A DNA stretch of 64,000 bases, from NCBI GenBank assembly GCA_030690365.1, contig JAUYGX010000140.1:1-64000 (forward strand), read 5' to 3'. This DNA comes from Bacteroidales bacterium (GTDB lineage Bacteria; Bacteroidota; Bacteroidia; Bacteroidales; F082). This document shows positions 1-7,820 of the stretch, piece after piece. The notes beneath the pieces are model-generated. The model was not told where the DNA came from. It was given only the letters and a program-made list of their open reading frames with translations, and searched no databases. Each line of letters starts with the position of its first letter. Positions within the stretch are counted from its first letter, which is position 1. A program made the position numbers and the translations under genes.

Positions 1-714
1 GGAGGGGGTATTTGTATCGGAGATCATAACAATACAACTTCCACCGATGTTACGATATCAAACTGCATTATTTCCGGAAATCATGTTGGTGGAGATTACC
101 CAAGAGGTGGAGGTATAGCTACGTTTAATGAACCAATTTTATCAGTTAATAATACATTGTTTTGGAATAATACCCTTGAAGACGTAAGCTGTGATGATCC
201 ATGGTTATGTGTAAATGTAACTAAAAATAATAACCTGGATTCTTGTGATGCATACGGAAACTTAACTCTTGATCCACTTTTTGTATCACCAGGTACCGAG
301 AACTTTTCTCTTGAATCTGGTAGCCCATGTATTGATGCAGGTTCAAATTCCTTTGTAACAACTGAGACTGATTTTTTGCATAATTACAGAATTTGGGATG
401 GAAATCATGATAATGACTCAGTGGTTGATATGGGTGCTTATGAATATGATTCAGAATTTAATTCTGTTGGAATAACAGAGAATGATTTAAAATTAAAAAA
501 AGCAATAACAATCTTCCCTAACCCAACTTCAAATTACTTAAACATTGATGTCAAAGACGTTCTACAAGTCGAAGTTTATAACAACTCAGGATGTTTTAAA
601 TTCAAATCCAGTCAATCCAAAATAGATATATCAAATTTAAAACCTGGTGTATATTTTTTAAAAATAATTGATAAAAAACAAAACTTCTATTCAAGTAAAA
701 TATTGAAGTATTAA
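1..714 (+). CDS. Secreted right-handed beta-helix protein with T9SS sorting domain (3' part)
   Basis: The frame is open from base 1, so this is the C-terminal 237 residues of a gene that starts outside the window; the TTG at 157 is internal. The first part is rich in Asn/Gly and short strand-like repeats (SNCIISGNHVGG, NNTLFWNN), followed by DPLFVSPGTENFSLESGSPCIDAGSN, which is typical of parallel beta-helix surface proteins. The last ~75 residues form a type A T9SS sorting domain (IFPNPTSNYLNI, then PGVYFLKI near the end). The protein is therefore expected to cross the outer membrane by type IX secretion and be released or surface-anchored. The ligand or substrate is unknown. The gene is AT-rich compared with the rest of the window. 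Confidence 0.85.
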   Translation, partial: GGGICIGDHNNTTSTDVTISNCIISGNHVGGDYPRGGGIATFNEPILSVNNTLFWNNTLEDVSCDDPWLCVNVTKNNNLDSCDAYGNLTLDPLFVSPGTENFSLESGSPCIDAGSNSFVTTETDFLHNYRIWDGNHDNDSVVDMGAYEYDSEFNSVGITENDLKLKKAITIFPNPTSNYLNIDVKDVLQVEVYNNSGCFKFKSSQSKIDISNLKPGVYFLKIIDKKQNFYSSKILKY

Positions 715-722
715 TTACGCCT

Positions 723-851
723 GCTAACACTGCATATACTTTATGGCGGGTTACGTTATGAAAATGAGTATTTTAGTTCCAAATATTAATCATAGTGGGC
801 AGAAAGATTTTTCTTTTAAAGTCCGCCACAAAGCATATGCTTCCCGTTAAT
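723..851. repeat. attC-like imperfect inverted repeat
   Basis: Left arm 732-749 (GCATATACTTTATGGCGG) and right arm 823-840 are inverted copies matching at 16 of 18 positions. They are flanked on the outside by GCTAAC at 723-728 and GTTAAT at 846-851. Both arm mismatches are A/C on the top strand and would be T/G wobbles on the bottom strand. The ~129-bp span fits integron attC sites, which recombine as folded bottom strands, but the core motifs do not fully fit RYYYAAC/GTTRRRY. The 70-bp centre shows no clear pairing. It lies just after a secreted-protein gene and before the SDR gene. Confidence 0.45.
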
Positions 852-927
852 TACAATCTAAAAACCAAATCTGCCAAATGTATTCAACATCCTGCTTAAT
901 CATTAAAGTTATAAGATAATAAACTCC

Positions 928-935
928 CAACTTTG
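928..935 (+). promoter_or_regulatory. Possible -7 element before the SDR gene
   Basis: CAACTTTG resembles the Bacteroidota TAnnTTTG -7 element at 7 of 8 constrained or free positions and lies 29 bases before the start codon at 965. No clear -33 TTTG was seen, so support is weak. Confidence 0.25.
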
Positions 936-964
936 CACTTATTTACGATAAGAAATCAATAAAT

Positions 965-1864
965 ATGTCAAAATCAAATTGGAATACAAGTCAAATCCCT
1001 GACTTACAGAGTAAAGTAGTGATTATCACAGGTGCAACAAGCGGATTGGGTAAGGAAGCTTCCAAAATTCTAGCTAAAAAGAACGCTACCGTAATTATGG
1101 CAGTAAGAAACACAAAAAAAGCAGAAACGGTAGTGCAAGAAATAAAAAAGTATCACCCGAGTGCTTTAATTGATATTCGAGAGATGGATTTGAGTAGTTT
1201 AGGTTCAGTTAAAAGTTTTGCTAACGGTGTTTTGGCAGACTACAACAGTTTGCATGTATTGGTTAATAATGCAGGAATAATGGCTTGCCCGTTTGACAAA
1301 ACAAAAGATGGCTATGAAATACAAATGGGAACCAATCATTTGGGACATTTTGCCTTGACGGGTTTGTTAATGCCACTTTTGGACAAGACAAAAAACGCTC
1401 GAATAGTAGCCACATCAAGCATTGGGCATAGAATGGGTAATATTGATTTTTCAGATATTAATTGGGAAAAGCGAACCTACAATCCAAGTCAAGCGTATGC
1501 CGATAGCAAATTGGCTAACTTATATTTCACCTACGAGTTGGCCAAAAAACTAAATGACGACAAAAAAGACATTAGAGTAACAGCCGCTCATCCCGGTTGG
1601 ACAAAAACAGATTTGCAAAAGCACAGTTGGTATATGCGTATGTTAAATCCATTTTTTTCACAAGGACCAGACCAGGGCGTATTACCAACCTTACGGGCCG
1701 CTTTTGACTCAAATGCATCTTCAGGCGATTATTTTGGGCCTTCCCGGTTTTTTGAAATGCACGGAAATCCAGTGCTTGTAAAATCAAATGAGCGTTCGCA
1801 CGACCAAGAAGCAGCTAAAAAACTTTGGAAACTATCAGAAGAATTAACTAACATTAAATACTAA
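965..1864 (+). CDS. Short-chain dehydrogenase/reductase (retinol dehydrogenase-like)
   Basis: This 299-residue classical-type SDR has the Rossmann nucleotide-binding motif TGATSGLGKEA (residues ~22-32), NNAGIM (~100), and the catalytic Tyr-Lys pair in YADSKLAN. The order of motifs and the length match the retinol dehydrogenase/WW-oxidoreductase-like branch, cytosolic NAD(P)H enzymes acting on small carbonyls or alcohols; the true substrate cannot be read from sequence. The membrane-protein gene starts 3 bases after its stop, and an AraC regulator overlaps that gene, so the three form one transcript. The base composition is AT-rich like the flanking accessory DNA, fitting acquisition by transfer. 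Confidence 0.85.
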   Translation: MSKSNWNTSQIPDLQSKVVIITGATSGLGKEASKILAKKNATVIMAVRNTKKAETVVQEIKKYHPSALIDIREMDLSSLGSVKSFANGVLADYNSLHVLVNNAGIMACPFDKTKDGYEIQMGTNHLGHFALTGLLMPLLDKTKNARIVATSSIGHRMGNIDFSDINWEKRTYNPSQAYADSKLANLYFTYELAKKLNDDKKDIRVTAAHPGWTKTDLQKHSWYMRMLNPFFSQGPDQGVLPTLRAAFDSNASSGDYFGPSRFFEMHGNPVLVKSNERSHDQEAAKKLWKLSEELTNIKY

Positions 1865-1867
1865 CTT

Positions 1868-2365
1868 ATGAAATTTGTAGAATATAGCATACAGTGGGCA
1901 AAAGGCGAACAATTTGAAGGAATGTGGATTGCCATCGCAGGCATTCTTACTTTAATAGTTACTTTTTTGCTTTGGAAAATTGGAACTTCTGTAAATGCAA
2001 AATCACTTGTAATTCCCTCCTTGGTCCTCGGAGTACTTTTTACTTTGATGGGGAGCTATATGGTGTATTCAAATGGACAGCGTCAAGTGGCATTTCAACA
2101 AGCGTATGAAGCAGATAATAACCAGTTTTTATCAGCAGAAAAAAAGCGAGTAGAAGATTTTCAATTTATGTATCCCACATCATTAGCCATAAGTGCAGTT
2201 TGCTTTTTTGTTACTTTAGTCACTTTTGTATGGAGCAAAAACCCAAATTTTCACGCCATTGGTATCACGCTTTCTGTTTTTGGATTATCTTTAATTATCA
2301 TTGACTATTTTTCAAAAGAAAGAGCCACTTTTTATTATGAACAGATTTTACAATACCTACAATGA
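1868..2365 (+). CDS. Four-helix membrane protein, function unknown
   Basis: This 165-residue protein has predicted membrane helices near residues 20-38, 48-67, 105-122 and 130-148, with a polar middle loop (QQAYEADNNQFLSAEKKRVEDFQ). I do not recognise a named family. Proteins of this layout occur beside SDR and AraC genes in Bacteroidota, but that is recollection, not proof. The start lies 3 bases after the SDR stop, and the stop overlaps the next start as ATGA, so it is translationally coupled to both neighbours. No signal peptidase site is visible; it should sit in the inner membrane. Confidence 0.7.
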   Translation: MKFVEYSIQWAKGEQFEGMWIAIAGILTLIVTFLLWKIGTSVNAKSLVIPSLVLGVLFTLMGSYMVYSNGQRQVAFQQAYEADNNQFLSAEKKRVEDFQFMYPTSLAISAVCFFVTLVTFVWSKNPNFHAIGITLSVFGLSLIIIDYFSKERATFYYEQILQYLQ

Positions 2366-3264
2366 ATGAGATGATTCATATAAAATCCATCTCGCAGTTA
2401 CATAGCCTGATGGAATTGGAAAAACCTGTCCATCCGTTGATTTCTGTGGTTCGGCATACAAAAGATATGAAATTAAGTTTTGGCAACACTCGTTTTAACA
2501 GTGAACTATATTTTATTTCTTTAAAAGAAAACATAAAAGGCTCTTTCAAATACGGACGCAATGCCTATGACTTTGAAGAAGGTACTTTGATATTTGTAGC
2601 ACCCGGACAAGTGATGGCTTCTAATGGCAATATAGAACCTGATTTAGGTGGTTGGTCTATTTTTTTTCATCCCAATTTAATTCAAAAATCGCATTTGGCT
2701 ACTACCATCTCAGGTTATCATTTTTTTAATTACGACATTCACGAAGCATTACATCTATCAGAAAAAGAAAAAGGCAACTTAACAGAATGTGTGTTAAAGA
2801 TTGAGCAGGAAATCAACCAAAACATAGACAAACACAGTCAAGAACTGATCATTCACAATTTAGAGTCCATCCTGAAATATGGACTTCGGTATTATGATCG
2901 CCAATTTGCTACCCGAACCAATCAAAGCAAAGATTATATCAGCAAATTTGAAAACTTCTTGAAACACTATTTTGCTACACATCAGCAAGATGAATTAGGT
3001 ATCCCAACCGTGTATACCTGTGGAAAAGCTATGAATATGTCGGGCAAATATTTAAGTGATTTGCTAAAAGCAGAAACAGGAAAAACTTTATTAGAACATA
3101 TTCATCTTTTTATTTTAGAAAAGGCGAAAACAGCCTTGCTCAATTCTTCTTTGTCTATCAGCGAAATCGCCTATTCGTTAGGATTTGGGTATCCACAACA
3201 CTTCAGTAAGTTATTCAAAACAAAAACGGGGCTGAGTCCGAGTGAATATAGAAATTACAACTAA
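2362..3264 (+). CDS. AraC-family transcriptional regulator
   Basis: The protein has 300 residues. The N-terminal ~170 residues resemble a cupin-type effector domain (FNSELYFISLKEN, FEEGTLIFVAPGQVM). The C-terminal ~100 residues carry the double helix-turn-helix of AraC/XylS proteins, ending in the signature SISEIAYSLGFGYPQHFSKLFKTKTGLSPSEYR. It overlaps the preceding membrane-protein gene by 4 bases (ATGA). A regulator at the end of an SDR operon most likely controls that operon in response to a small molecule; this is inference. No terminator is apparent after the stop. Confidence 0.88.
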   Translation: MNEMIHIKSISQLHSLMELEKPVHPLISVVRHTKDMKLSFGNTRFNSELYFISLKENIKGSFKYGRNAYDFEEGTLIFVAPGQVMASNGNIEPDLGGWSIFFHPNLIQKSHLATTISGYHFFNYDIHEALHLSEKEKGNLTECVLKIEQEINQNIDKHSQELIIHNLESILKYGLRYYDRQFATRTNQSKDYISKFENFLKHYFATHQQDELGIPTVYTCGKAMNMSGKYLSDLLKAETGKTLLEHIHLFILEKAKTALLNSSLSISEIAYSLGFGYPQHFSKLFKTKTGLSPSEYRNYN

Positions 3265-3756
3265 ACGACTATGCCTAATAAATAAGGCTGCAAACGGGCT
3301 TCACTGCCAACCCGGTAAAAACTAATGGGGATAGCTACCATGATTATTCTCGCCAATAGGAGACTTGCACCCCCCGGGAAAAACTCACCCACTTCGCAAC
3401 CAAACAAAAATTTGTATTTTTAGGACTTGGTGCCGGAAAATGGACGACTGAAAATCAAACTTTTATAATTTTATGCGATTTTGACTTTGGATATAATTTC
3501 AAAATTTTTCTCGCTGGCAACTCACATTATTGCACCACTTACTCCACAATGTATTTTGGCGATATCTGGTAGCGATCGTATTTGGTCAGGTCGTTCGATC
3601 GGATAACATTTTAGAACAATTTTTTTTGACGGCAAAAATAAAATAAAAATGGAAAATCTACCACATCAGCCGATTGTGAAGGCTGCGAGGTAAAATATCA
3701 GGGTTGTTTTTGGATGCAAATTAATATTCTTTAATTTTGCCTCAAAACACTGAATA
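3265..3756. other. Intergenic spacer with a broken reading frame
   Basis: No intact gene was found in these 492 bases. Frame 3 is open from 3282 to 3569 apart from a single TAG at 3357-3359, and the 70 codons after that stop encode a plausible hydrophobic/aromatic peptide (KFVFLGLGAGKW, LCDFDFGYNFK). There is no good start codon. It could be the remnant of a gene or a non-coding mobile spacer. The right end holds the promoter of the acyltransferase gene. Confidence 0.4.
3709..3739 (+). promoter_or_regulatory. Promoter of the PlsC-like gene
   Basis: TTTG at 3709-3712 and TAATTTTG at 3732-3739 are separated by 19 bases, an exact match to the Bacteroidota primary-sigma consensus TTTG-N(17-23)-TAnnTTTG. 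Transcription would begin near 3746, giving a leader of ~11 bases before the start at 3757. Confidence 0.6.
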
Positions 3757-4302
3757 ATGCAAAAAATATCGGGTTTTCTATTGAGATTATTGGGATGGAA
3801 CATCACCAACCAAATTCCACCCGATATTAAAAAAGCCATTATCATCATGGCTCCTCATACCAGTTATTTCGACTTTGTTATGGGAAAATTCGGGTACTGG
3901 CACCTGGGTGTTCCCAGCAAATTTTACATCAAAAAGGAGGCTTTTTTCTGGCCATTGGGATTGCTGTTAACCAGTCTGGGAGGCATTCCGGTGGACCGGA
4001 AGAGGAAATCCCATGTGCTGGAGATGACAACTCGTTATTTTGAAGAGAACGAATCCTTTTACCTGACCATCACACCCGAAGGAACGCGGGCGCTGGTCCG
4101 TCATTGGAAAAAAGGATTTTATATGCTGGCCATGAAAACGGGTGTCCCTATTGTACTTGGGTACCTGGATTATCAGAAAAAAACAGGAGGTCCCACAAAG
4201 GTATTTTATCCCACTGGCGATTATGAAGCAGACCTAAAAAAAATAGAAGACTTTTACCGGGGAATTATAGGCCTTCATCCTGAGAGGTTTAATGTAAAAT
4301 AA
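3757..4302 (+). CDS. 1-acylglycerol-3-phosphate acyltransferase-like protein (PlsC family)
   Basis: This 181-residue protein carries the acyltransferase motifs HTSYFD (HX4D, residues ~31-36), the GGIPVDR block (~75-81) and EGTR (~108-111). These match the PlsC/LPLAT superfamily, which transfers an acyl chain to a lysophospholipid at the inner membrane. It is shorter than a standard PlsC (~240 residues) and lacks a clear N-terminal membrane anchor; such short forms are often annotated simply as acyltransferases, so its acceptor is uncertain. It stands alone behind its own good promoter and marks the return to the more GC-rich chromosomal backbone. Confidence 0.8.
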   Translation: MQKISGFLLRLLGWNITNQIPPDIKKAIIIMAPHTSYFDFVMGKFGYWHLGVPSKFYIKKEAFFWPLGLLLTSLGGIPVDRKRKSHVLEMTTRYFEENESFYLTITPEGTRALVRHWKKGFYMLAMKTGVPIVLGYLDYQKKTGGPTKVFYPTGDYEADLKKIEDFYRGIIGLHPERFNVK

Positions 4303-4359
4303 AGTGGAAATCATGATGAACACCTAAAAAATATATAAACACTTTAAAAACAACCTTTT

Positions 4360-5031
4360 ATGAAAACCATCATTCAGTTTTTTATTGCATTGCTCTTGCT
4401 GCATTCCATTTCTTATGCACAGGATACCATCGTAAAAAAGACCGGTAAGAAAATAATTTGCACGATACAACAAGTTAATTATGACAACATCAAATACAAA
4501 AACATTGGACATGAAAACGGTTCTGTGTTTACCATCTGGAAAGATCAGGTGGCATGGGTAAACCATGCTGATGGCACAACCGACACCATTAACGACGCAC
4601 AAAAGTCATTCAAAGTCGACACTACCCAAAGCATCAAATGTGTGGGTAGATATTTTGGGTATAAAATCAATCAGTCGGGCCACGACCTGAGAAACAAGGA
4701 AGTGCGGGTGCTTTTTAAAGACCACCCGGAAGCCTACGCAAAATACAAATCGGGAAGACGGCTTTCTGCCTGGGGAAGTGTAATCAGTATTCCCAGTGCA
4801 TTTGTCTTTGGCTATGAGTTAGGAACTGCGCTTATGGGTACTTCACCAGAACCTGGATTGCTCATTTTGGGAGGAGTTGGAGCTACGCTGGGAATTATCA
4901 TGACCCGTTCGGGAAAACTTGCAACATTTCAGTCTGTCGACCTTTACAACTCAAAAGTACAAGGTAAACCAACAGTGCAATTGGATTTCCGGCTTACTGA
5001 AAATGGTGCTGGTTTGTGTGTCTCATTTTAG
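4360..5031 (+). CDS. Exported protein of unknown function
   Basis: This 223-residue protein has an N-terminal signal peptide (MKTIIQFFIALLLLHSISYA, cleavage before Q21). The ~70 following residues (DTIVKKTGKKIICTIQQVNYDNIKYK) look like a small beta domain common in exported Bacteroidota proteins that start with a statement-like DTIVKKDG repeat. A hydrophobic Gly-rich stretch at ~145-185 (FGYELGTALMGTS, LLILGGVGATLGIIM) may form a membrane hairpin. No catalytic motif is visible. It lies 57 bases after the acyltransferase and could be co-transcribed; no separate promoter was found. Confidence 0.6.
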   Translation: MKTIIQFFIALLLLHSISYAQDTIVKKTGKKIICTIQQVNYDNIKYKNIGHENGSVFTIWKDQVAWVNHADGTTDTINDAQKSFKVDTTQSIKCVGRYFGYKINQSGHDLRNKEVRVLFKDHPEAYAKYKSGRRLSAWGSVISIPSAFVFGYELGTALMGTSPEPGLLILGGVGATLGIIMTRSGKLATFQSVDLYNSKVQGKPTVQLDFRLTENGAGLCVSF

Positions 5032-5185
5032 GCTTAAAGAACATCAATTCAGAGCAAAATCGCTGAACGACAGCTTTTTGTTTAACGATTTACATTTCCG
5101 CTATATATCTATAGATTCAGTCAGTGCCAAATCGAAGGGTTCTATTCAAAAACTCATCCATGACAAATGGTATTAAAATAAAATC

Positions 5186-5193
5186 TATATTTG
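5186..5193 (+). promoter_or_regulatory. -7 promoter element before the PEGA-domain gene
   Basis: TATATTTG matches TAnnTTTG exactly and lies 33 bases before the start at 5227. No convincing -33 element is present. It falls in the 195-base gap after the previous gene, which otherwise shows nothing. Confidence 0.5.
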
Positions 5194-5226
5194 TACCTAC
5201 TCTAATAACCAAACAACCTTAATACT

Positions 5227-5907
5227 ATGTCAAAAAAGATTACATTTCCCACATTGATTATAACGATGGTACTGATGTTTTTAACCTCTTTTTCAGCTTT
5301 CGCCGGAAAAGATAAAGTCCAATTAAGCACTTCAGAAACAGATGCTGAAATATACATCGATGGAAAACTGATGGGAAAAGGCTCCGCAGAAGTGGTCATC
5401 TTATCCAATAGTTGCGTTACTGTACGAGTGGAAAAGATCGGATATCTTACCGAGACCATAACCTTTTGTAATAAAAAACACGATGCCGTCCCACCAAAGA
5501 CCTATTATGTGCAAATGGCAAGAGACGATGCCTACGATGCTTCTATCCAAACCGATATTGCAAATATTGATATTGAGTTAAGGACAAAATTACCTGAAAC
5601 CGATGCATGGAAACTCATCAGTATGATTATTACTTCCTATTTTGATGTGATTGAGGTAACCGACAGAGAAACAGGGTATCTACGCACCAGTTGGGTAGTC
5701 CAATCGTTTCAACAGAATACCATTCGTACCCGGATGATTGTAAAACTCGGGGATACTGATCCACTAACATACAAAATAAAACTGGTCAGCGAAGAATCCA
5801 AAAAACCGGGCACCAGCGTTAAAAGTGACGAATTGTACCGTGAATGGGATCGTGTATTGCGAAAATACAGCAATGTGATTGATGAATTACAGAGCAGGAT
5901 GAATTAG
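5227..5907 (+). CDS. Exported PEGA-like domain protein
   Basis: This 226-residue protein begins with a signal peptide or N-terminal anchor (PTLIITMVLMFLTSFSAFA). It is followed by a PEGA-like beta domain at residues ~30-85 (VQLSTSETDAEIYIDGKLMGKGSAEVVI, then VRVEKIGYLTETITF), the pattern of secreted or surface PEGA proteins. The C-terminal ~130 residues (TDIANIDIELRTKLPETDAWKLISMII onward) have mixed alpha/beta character and match nothing I recognise. It has its own promoter and a strong terminator just downstream, so it is a single-gene unit. Location is probably periplasm or outer membrane; function unknown. Confidence 0.65.
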   Translation: MSKKITFPTLIITMVLMFLTSFSAFAGKDKVQLSTSETDAEIYIDGKLMGKGSAEVVILSNSCVTVRVEKIGYLTETITFCNKKHDAVPPKTYYVQMARDDAYDASIQTDIANIDIELRTKLPETDAWKLISMIITSYFDVIEVTDRETGYLRTSWVVQSFQQNTIRTRMIVKLGDTDPLTYKIKLVSEESKKPGTSVKSDELYREWDRVLRKYSNVIDELQSRMN

Positions 5908-5927
5908 GTAGGCCTGTTTACCTTATC

Positions 5928-5973
5928 ATAATTCGGGCCGGATTGCAATGCAACCCGGCCCGAATTATTATAT
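5928..5973. terminator. Strong hairpin terminator between convergent genes
   Basis: A perfect 14-bp stem is formed by 5928-5941 (ATAATTCGGGCCGG) and 5955-5968, with a 13-base loop. It sits between the plus-strand PEGA gene and the minus-strand RHH gene. A T run follows 10 bases later (5979-5986), so it may serve both directions. Confidence 0.75.
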
Positions 5974-5989
5974 GCTCATTTTTTTTAAG

Positions 5990-6166
5990 TTACTGGTTTT
6001 CACCATGTGATACCGACTTTCTCTTTCTACCCGATTTTGTCAATGCATCATTCAACAAATATTCAATCTGACCGTTAACACTACGGAATTCATCCTGTGC
6101 CCATTGTTCCAGGGCAGCTAACATTTCAGGTTGCAATCGCAATACAAAAGGCTTCTTCTTATTCAT
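5990..6166 (-). CDS. Arc/ribbon-helix-helix DNA-binding protein
   Basis: A 58-residue reading frame on the minus strand begins MNKKKPFVLRLQPEMLAALE and continues QWAQDEFRSVNGQIEYLLNDAL. The N-terminal strand (PFVLRLQ) followed by two helices, with the conserved SVNGQIEYLL turn and helix, is the Arc/MetJ ribbon-helix-helix fold, which binds DNA as a dimer. Its ATG overlaps the stop of the upstream membrane-protein gene (TAATG), so it is the last gene of the SPFH operon. A perfect inverted repeat at the operon start (7595-7613) is a candidate self-operator. No toxin gene of a known family is adjacent. Confidence 0.8.
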   Translation of the reverse strand: MNKKKPFVLRLQPEMLAALEQWAQDEFRSVNGQIEYLLNDALTKSGRKRKSVSHGENQ

Positions 6167-6699
6167 TATTTTAACTCCATCATTTTATTCATGGCGCGAA
6201 GCATGGCCTCCGGCCTCCGGGTACCAACCAGAATTCGCTTGCCATCGTTCAACACCAACTGCAAACCTATGTTTCCGTGAAGATTATAAGCATCACCTGA
6301 CTTTTTAACTCCTTTTCGCAATCCCCTACCACCATATTCGCGGAATGGTTTATAAGTGCGTATTTTATAGGAGGATATCTCACTGCGAGCTATAATTCTG
6401 GTTTTGCTCATATAAGGCCAAAAGCGCAAACTGATACCTGTGTCTCTGATTTCAACCTGAAACCTCGAACTAAAAAGCAACCATCCTGATACAAATAAAA
6501 TCACCATAATCAACGCAGTTGCCAGCACCAAACCTTCATCAGATATGGGATGGTTACCAAAGGGTATTTTTTGTACAAACTGCCGATAGAATGCCATTCC
6601 AAAAATCGACAAAACGGTTCCATATATGGCAGTCATACCCAGGTACAAAACCTGAGACCCAAATTTCTGTGTTTCCTCAAAATACTTACGTGCCATCAT
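6166..6699 (-). CDS. Two-helix membrane protein in SPFH operon
   Basis: This 177-residue protein has two predicted membrane helices near residues 18-38 and 55-76, then a basic soluble domain (RFQVEIRDTGISLRFWPYMSKTRIIARSEISSYKIRTYKPFREYGG) of the type seen in PH-like membrane-bound domains. The C-terminal end (LVLNDGKRILVGTRRPEAMLRAM) fits that reading. I do not know a named family. It lies 17 bases after the SPFH gene and overlaps the RHH gene by one base, so it likely works with the SPFH protein in the membrane. Confidence 0.7.
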   Translation of the reverse strand: MMARKYFEETQKFGSQVLYLGMTAIYGTVLSIFGMAFYRQFVQKIPFGNHPISDEGLVLATALIMVILFVSGWLLFSSRFQVEIRDTGISLRFWPYMSKTRIIARSEISSYKIRTYKPFREYGGRGLRKGVKKSGDAYNLHGNIGLQLVLNDGKRILVGTRRPEAMLRAMNKMMELK

Positions 6700-6716
6700 T
6701 ACATTACTTTAATTGT

Positions 6717-7571
6717 TTAGGAATAAAGCGTTCCGGTATTTACAACCGGTGAAACATCCTTGTCGGAAGTCAGTACCACCATCAGGTTACTTACCATGGC
6801 CATTTTACGCTCGTCGTCGAATTCGATGATTTTCTTCTTCGACAAAGCATCCAGGGCCATTTCAACCATGCCCACAGCCCCTTCAACAATTTTGGTACGT
6901 GCAGCCACAATGGCTGTGGCCTGTTGACGTTTTAACATGGCACCTGCAATTTCCTGTGCGTAGGCGATGTAGTTAATCCGGGCCTCAATCACCCTTATTC
7001 CAGCAATGGATAGCCTCTCTGTAATCTCGTCCTCCAGCATTTGATTCACCTCTTCTCCCCCGCCACGTAAAGTAATTTCTGCATTTTCGGCTTCGAAATC
7101 ATCATACGGAAAATGACCAGCCAGTTTACGTACGGCAGCTTCGCTCTGGATATCCACAAAATGAACATAATCGTCCACCTCAAATGCCGCCTTAAAAGTA
7201 TCCTCTACTTTCCACACCATCACCACTCCAATCATAATGGGATTACCGATTTTGTCGTTCACCTTGATATGTTCACTATCGAGACTTCGTGCACGTAACG
7301 AGATTTTTTTCCGGGTAAAAAACGGATTTACCCACATAAATCCATTTCGTTTCACGGTGCCCTTGTAGGCTCCAAACAGAACCATTATACTCGATTCGTT
7401 TGGGTTTACAATAATTAACCCGGGCAAAATAAACAGCCCGATGACCAGCGCGCCAATCAGAAACAAATTTTTAAACAGGACAATTCCTGCAATTGAAGCA
7501 CCGATCAGTACAAACGCCACCAGCAGCATCCCGTATCCTGAACCGGGACTAAATTCTTTTTCAGATTTCAT
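6717..7571 (-). CDS. SPFH/Band 7 (prohibitin-homology) membrane protein
   Basis: The 284-residue protein has two hydrophobic N-terminal segments (residues ~12-55), then an SPFH domain: NPNESSIMVLFGAYKGTVKRNGFMWVNPF, SLRARSLDSEHIKVNDKIGNPIMIGVVMVWKV. A coiled, Ala/Glu-rich region follows (EIAGAMLKRQQATAIVAARTKIVEGAVGMVEMAL). SPFH proteins form large oligomeric cages in membrane microdomains and often scaffold proteases; here there is no NfeD or protease neighbour. It is the first gene of a three-gene minus-strand operon with a membrane protein and an RHH regulator. Confidence 0.88.
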   Translation of the reverse strand: MKSEKEFSPGSGYGMLLVAFVLIGASIAGIVLFKNLFLIGALVIGLFILPGLIIVNPNESSIMVLFGAYKGTVKRNGFMWVNPFFTRKKISLRARSLDSEHIKVNDKIGNPIMIGVVMVWKVEDTFKAAFEVDDYVHFVDIQSEAAVRKLAGHFPYDDFEAENAEITLRGGGEEVNQMLEDEITERLSIAGIRVIEARINYIAYAQEIAGAMLKRQQATAIVAARTKIVEGAVGMVEMALDALSKKKIIEFDDERKMAMVSNLMVVLTSDKDVSPVVNTGTLYS

Positions 7572-7594
7572 AATTTCTCAAATTTGGATTAATA

Positions 7595-7613
7595 TGATAT
7601 TATTTTAATATCA
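7595..7613. promoter_or_regulatory. Perfect inverted repeat, candidate RHH operator
   Basis: TGATAT-TATTTTA-ATATCA is a perfect 6-bp inverted repeat with a 7-base spacer. On the minus strand it directly abuts the -7 element (7621-7614), covering the expected transcription start of the SPFH operon. Binding there would block transcription. The operon's own RHH protein is the obvious candidate ligand; this is inference. Confidence 0.5.
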
Positions 7614-7621
7614 CAAATGTA
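7614..7621 (-). promoter_or_regulatory. -7 element of the SPFH operon
   Basis: On the minus strand the bases read TACATTTG, an exact TAnnTTTG match 43 bases before the SPFH start codon. The region between this and the yidC promoter is AT-rich and shared by the two divergent units. Confidence 0.5.
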
Positions 7622-7787
7622 GATTTTTATCAATTCACTTGTCAAGTAAATCAGCCAATATTTTTAATAAAAAAACGCAAAGAAATTTAAAATCCAAATT
7701 ATAAAAACGATAATGATAACACAATACTCTGATATTCTGTAATTAAGATCAAATGTGATTAAGGGCGTTCCTTTAAATAATTCTGAA

Positions 7788-7795
7788 TATATTTG
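7788..7795 (+). promoter_or_regulatory. -7 element of yidC
   Basis: TATATTTG matches TAnnTTTG and lies 26 bases before the ATG at 7821. It falls inside the longer possible reading frame that begins at 7755, which argues for the later start. Confidence 0.5.
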
Positions 7796-7820
7796 TCCCC
7801 TCAAATCAAACTACATAATA

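Noticed and set aside
7755-7820. Longer GTG start for yidC
   Set aside because: It would put the promoter element TATATTTG (7788-7795) inside the gene and add 22 residues ahead of the normal YidC N-terminus.
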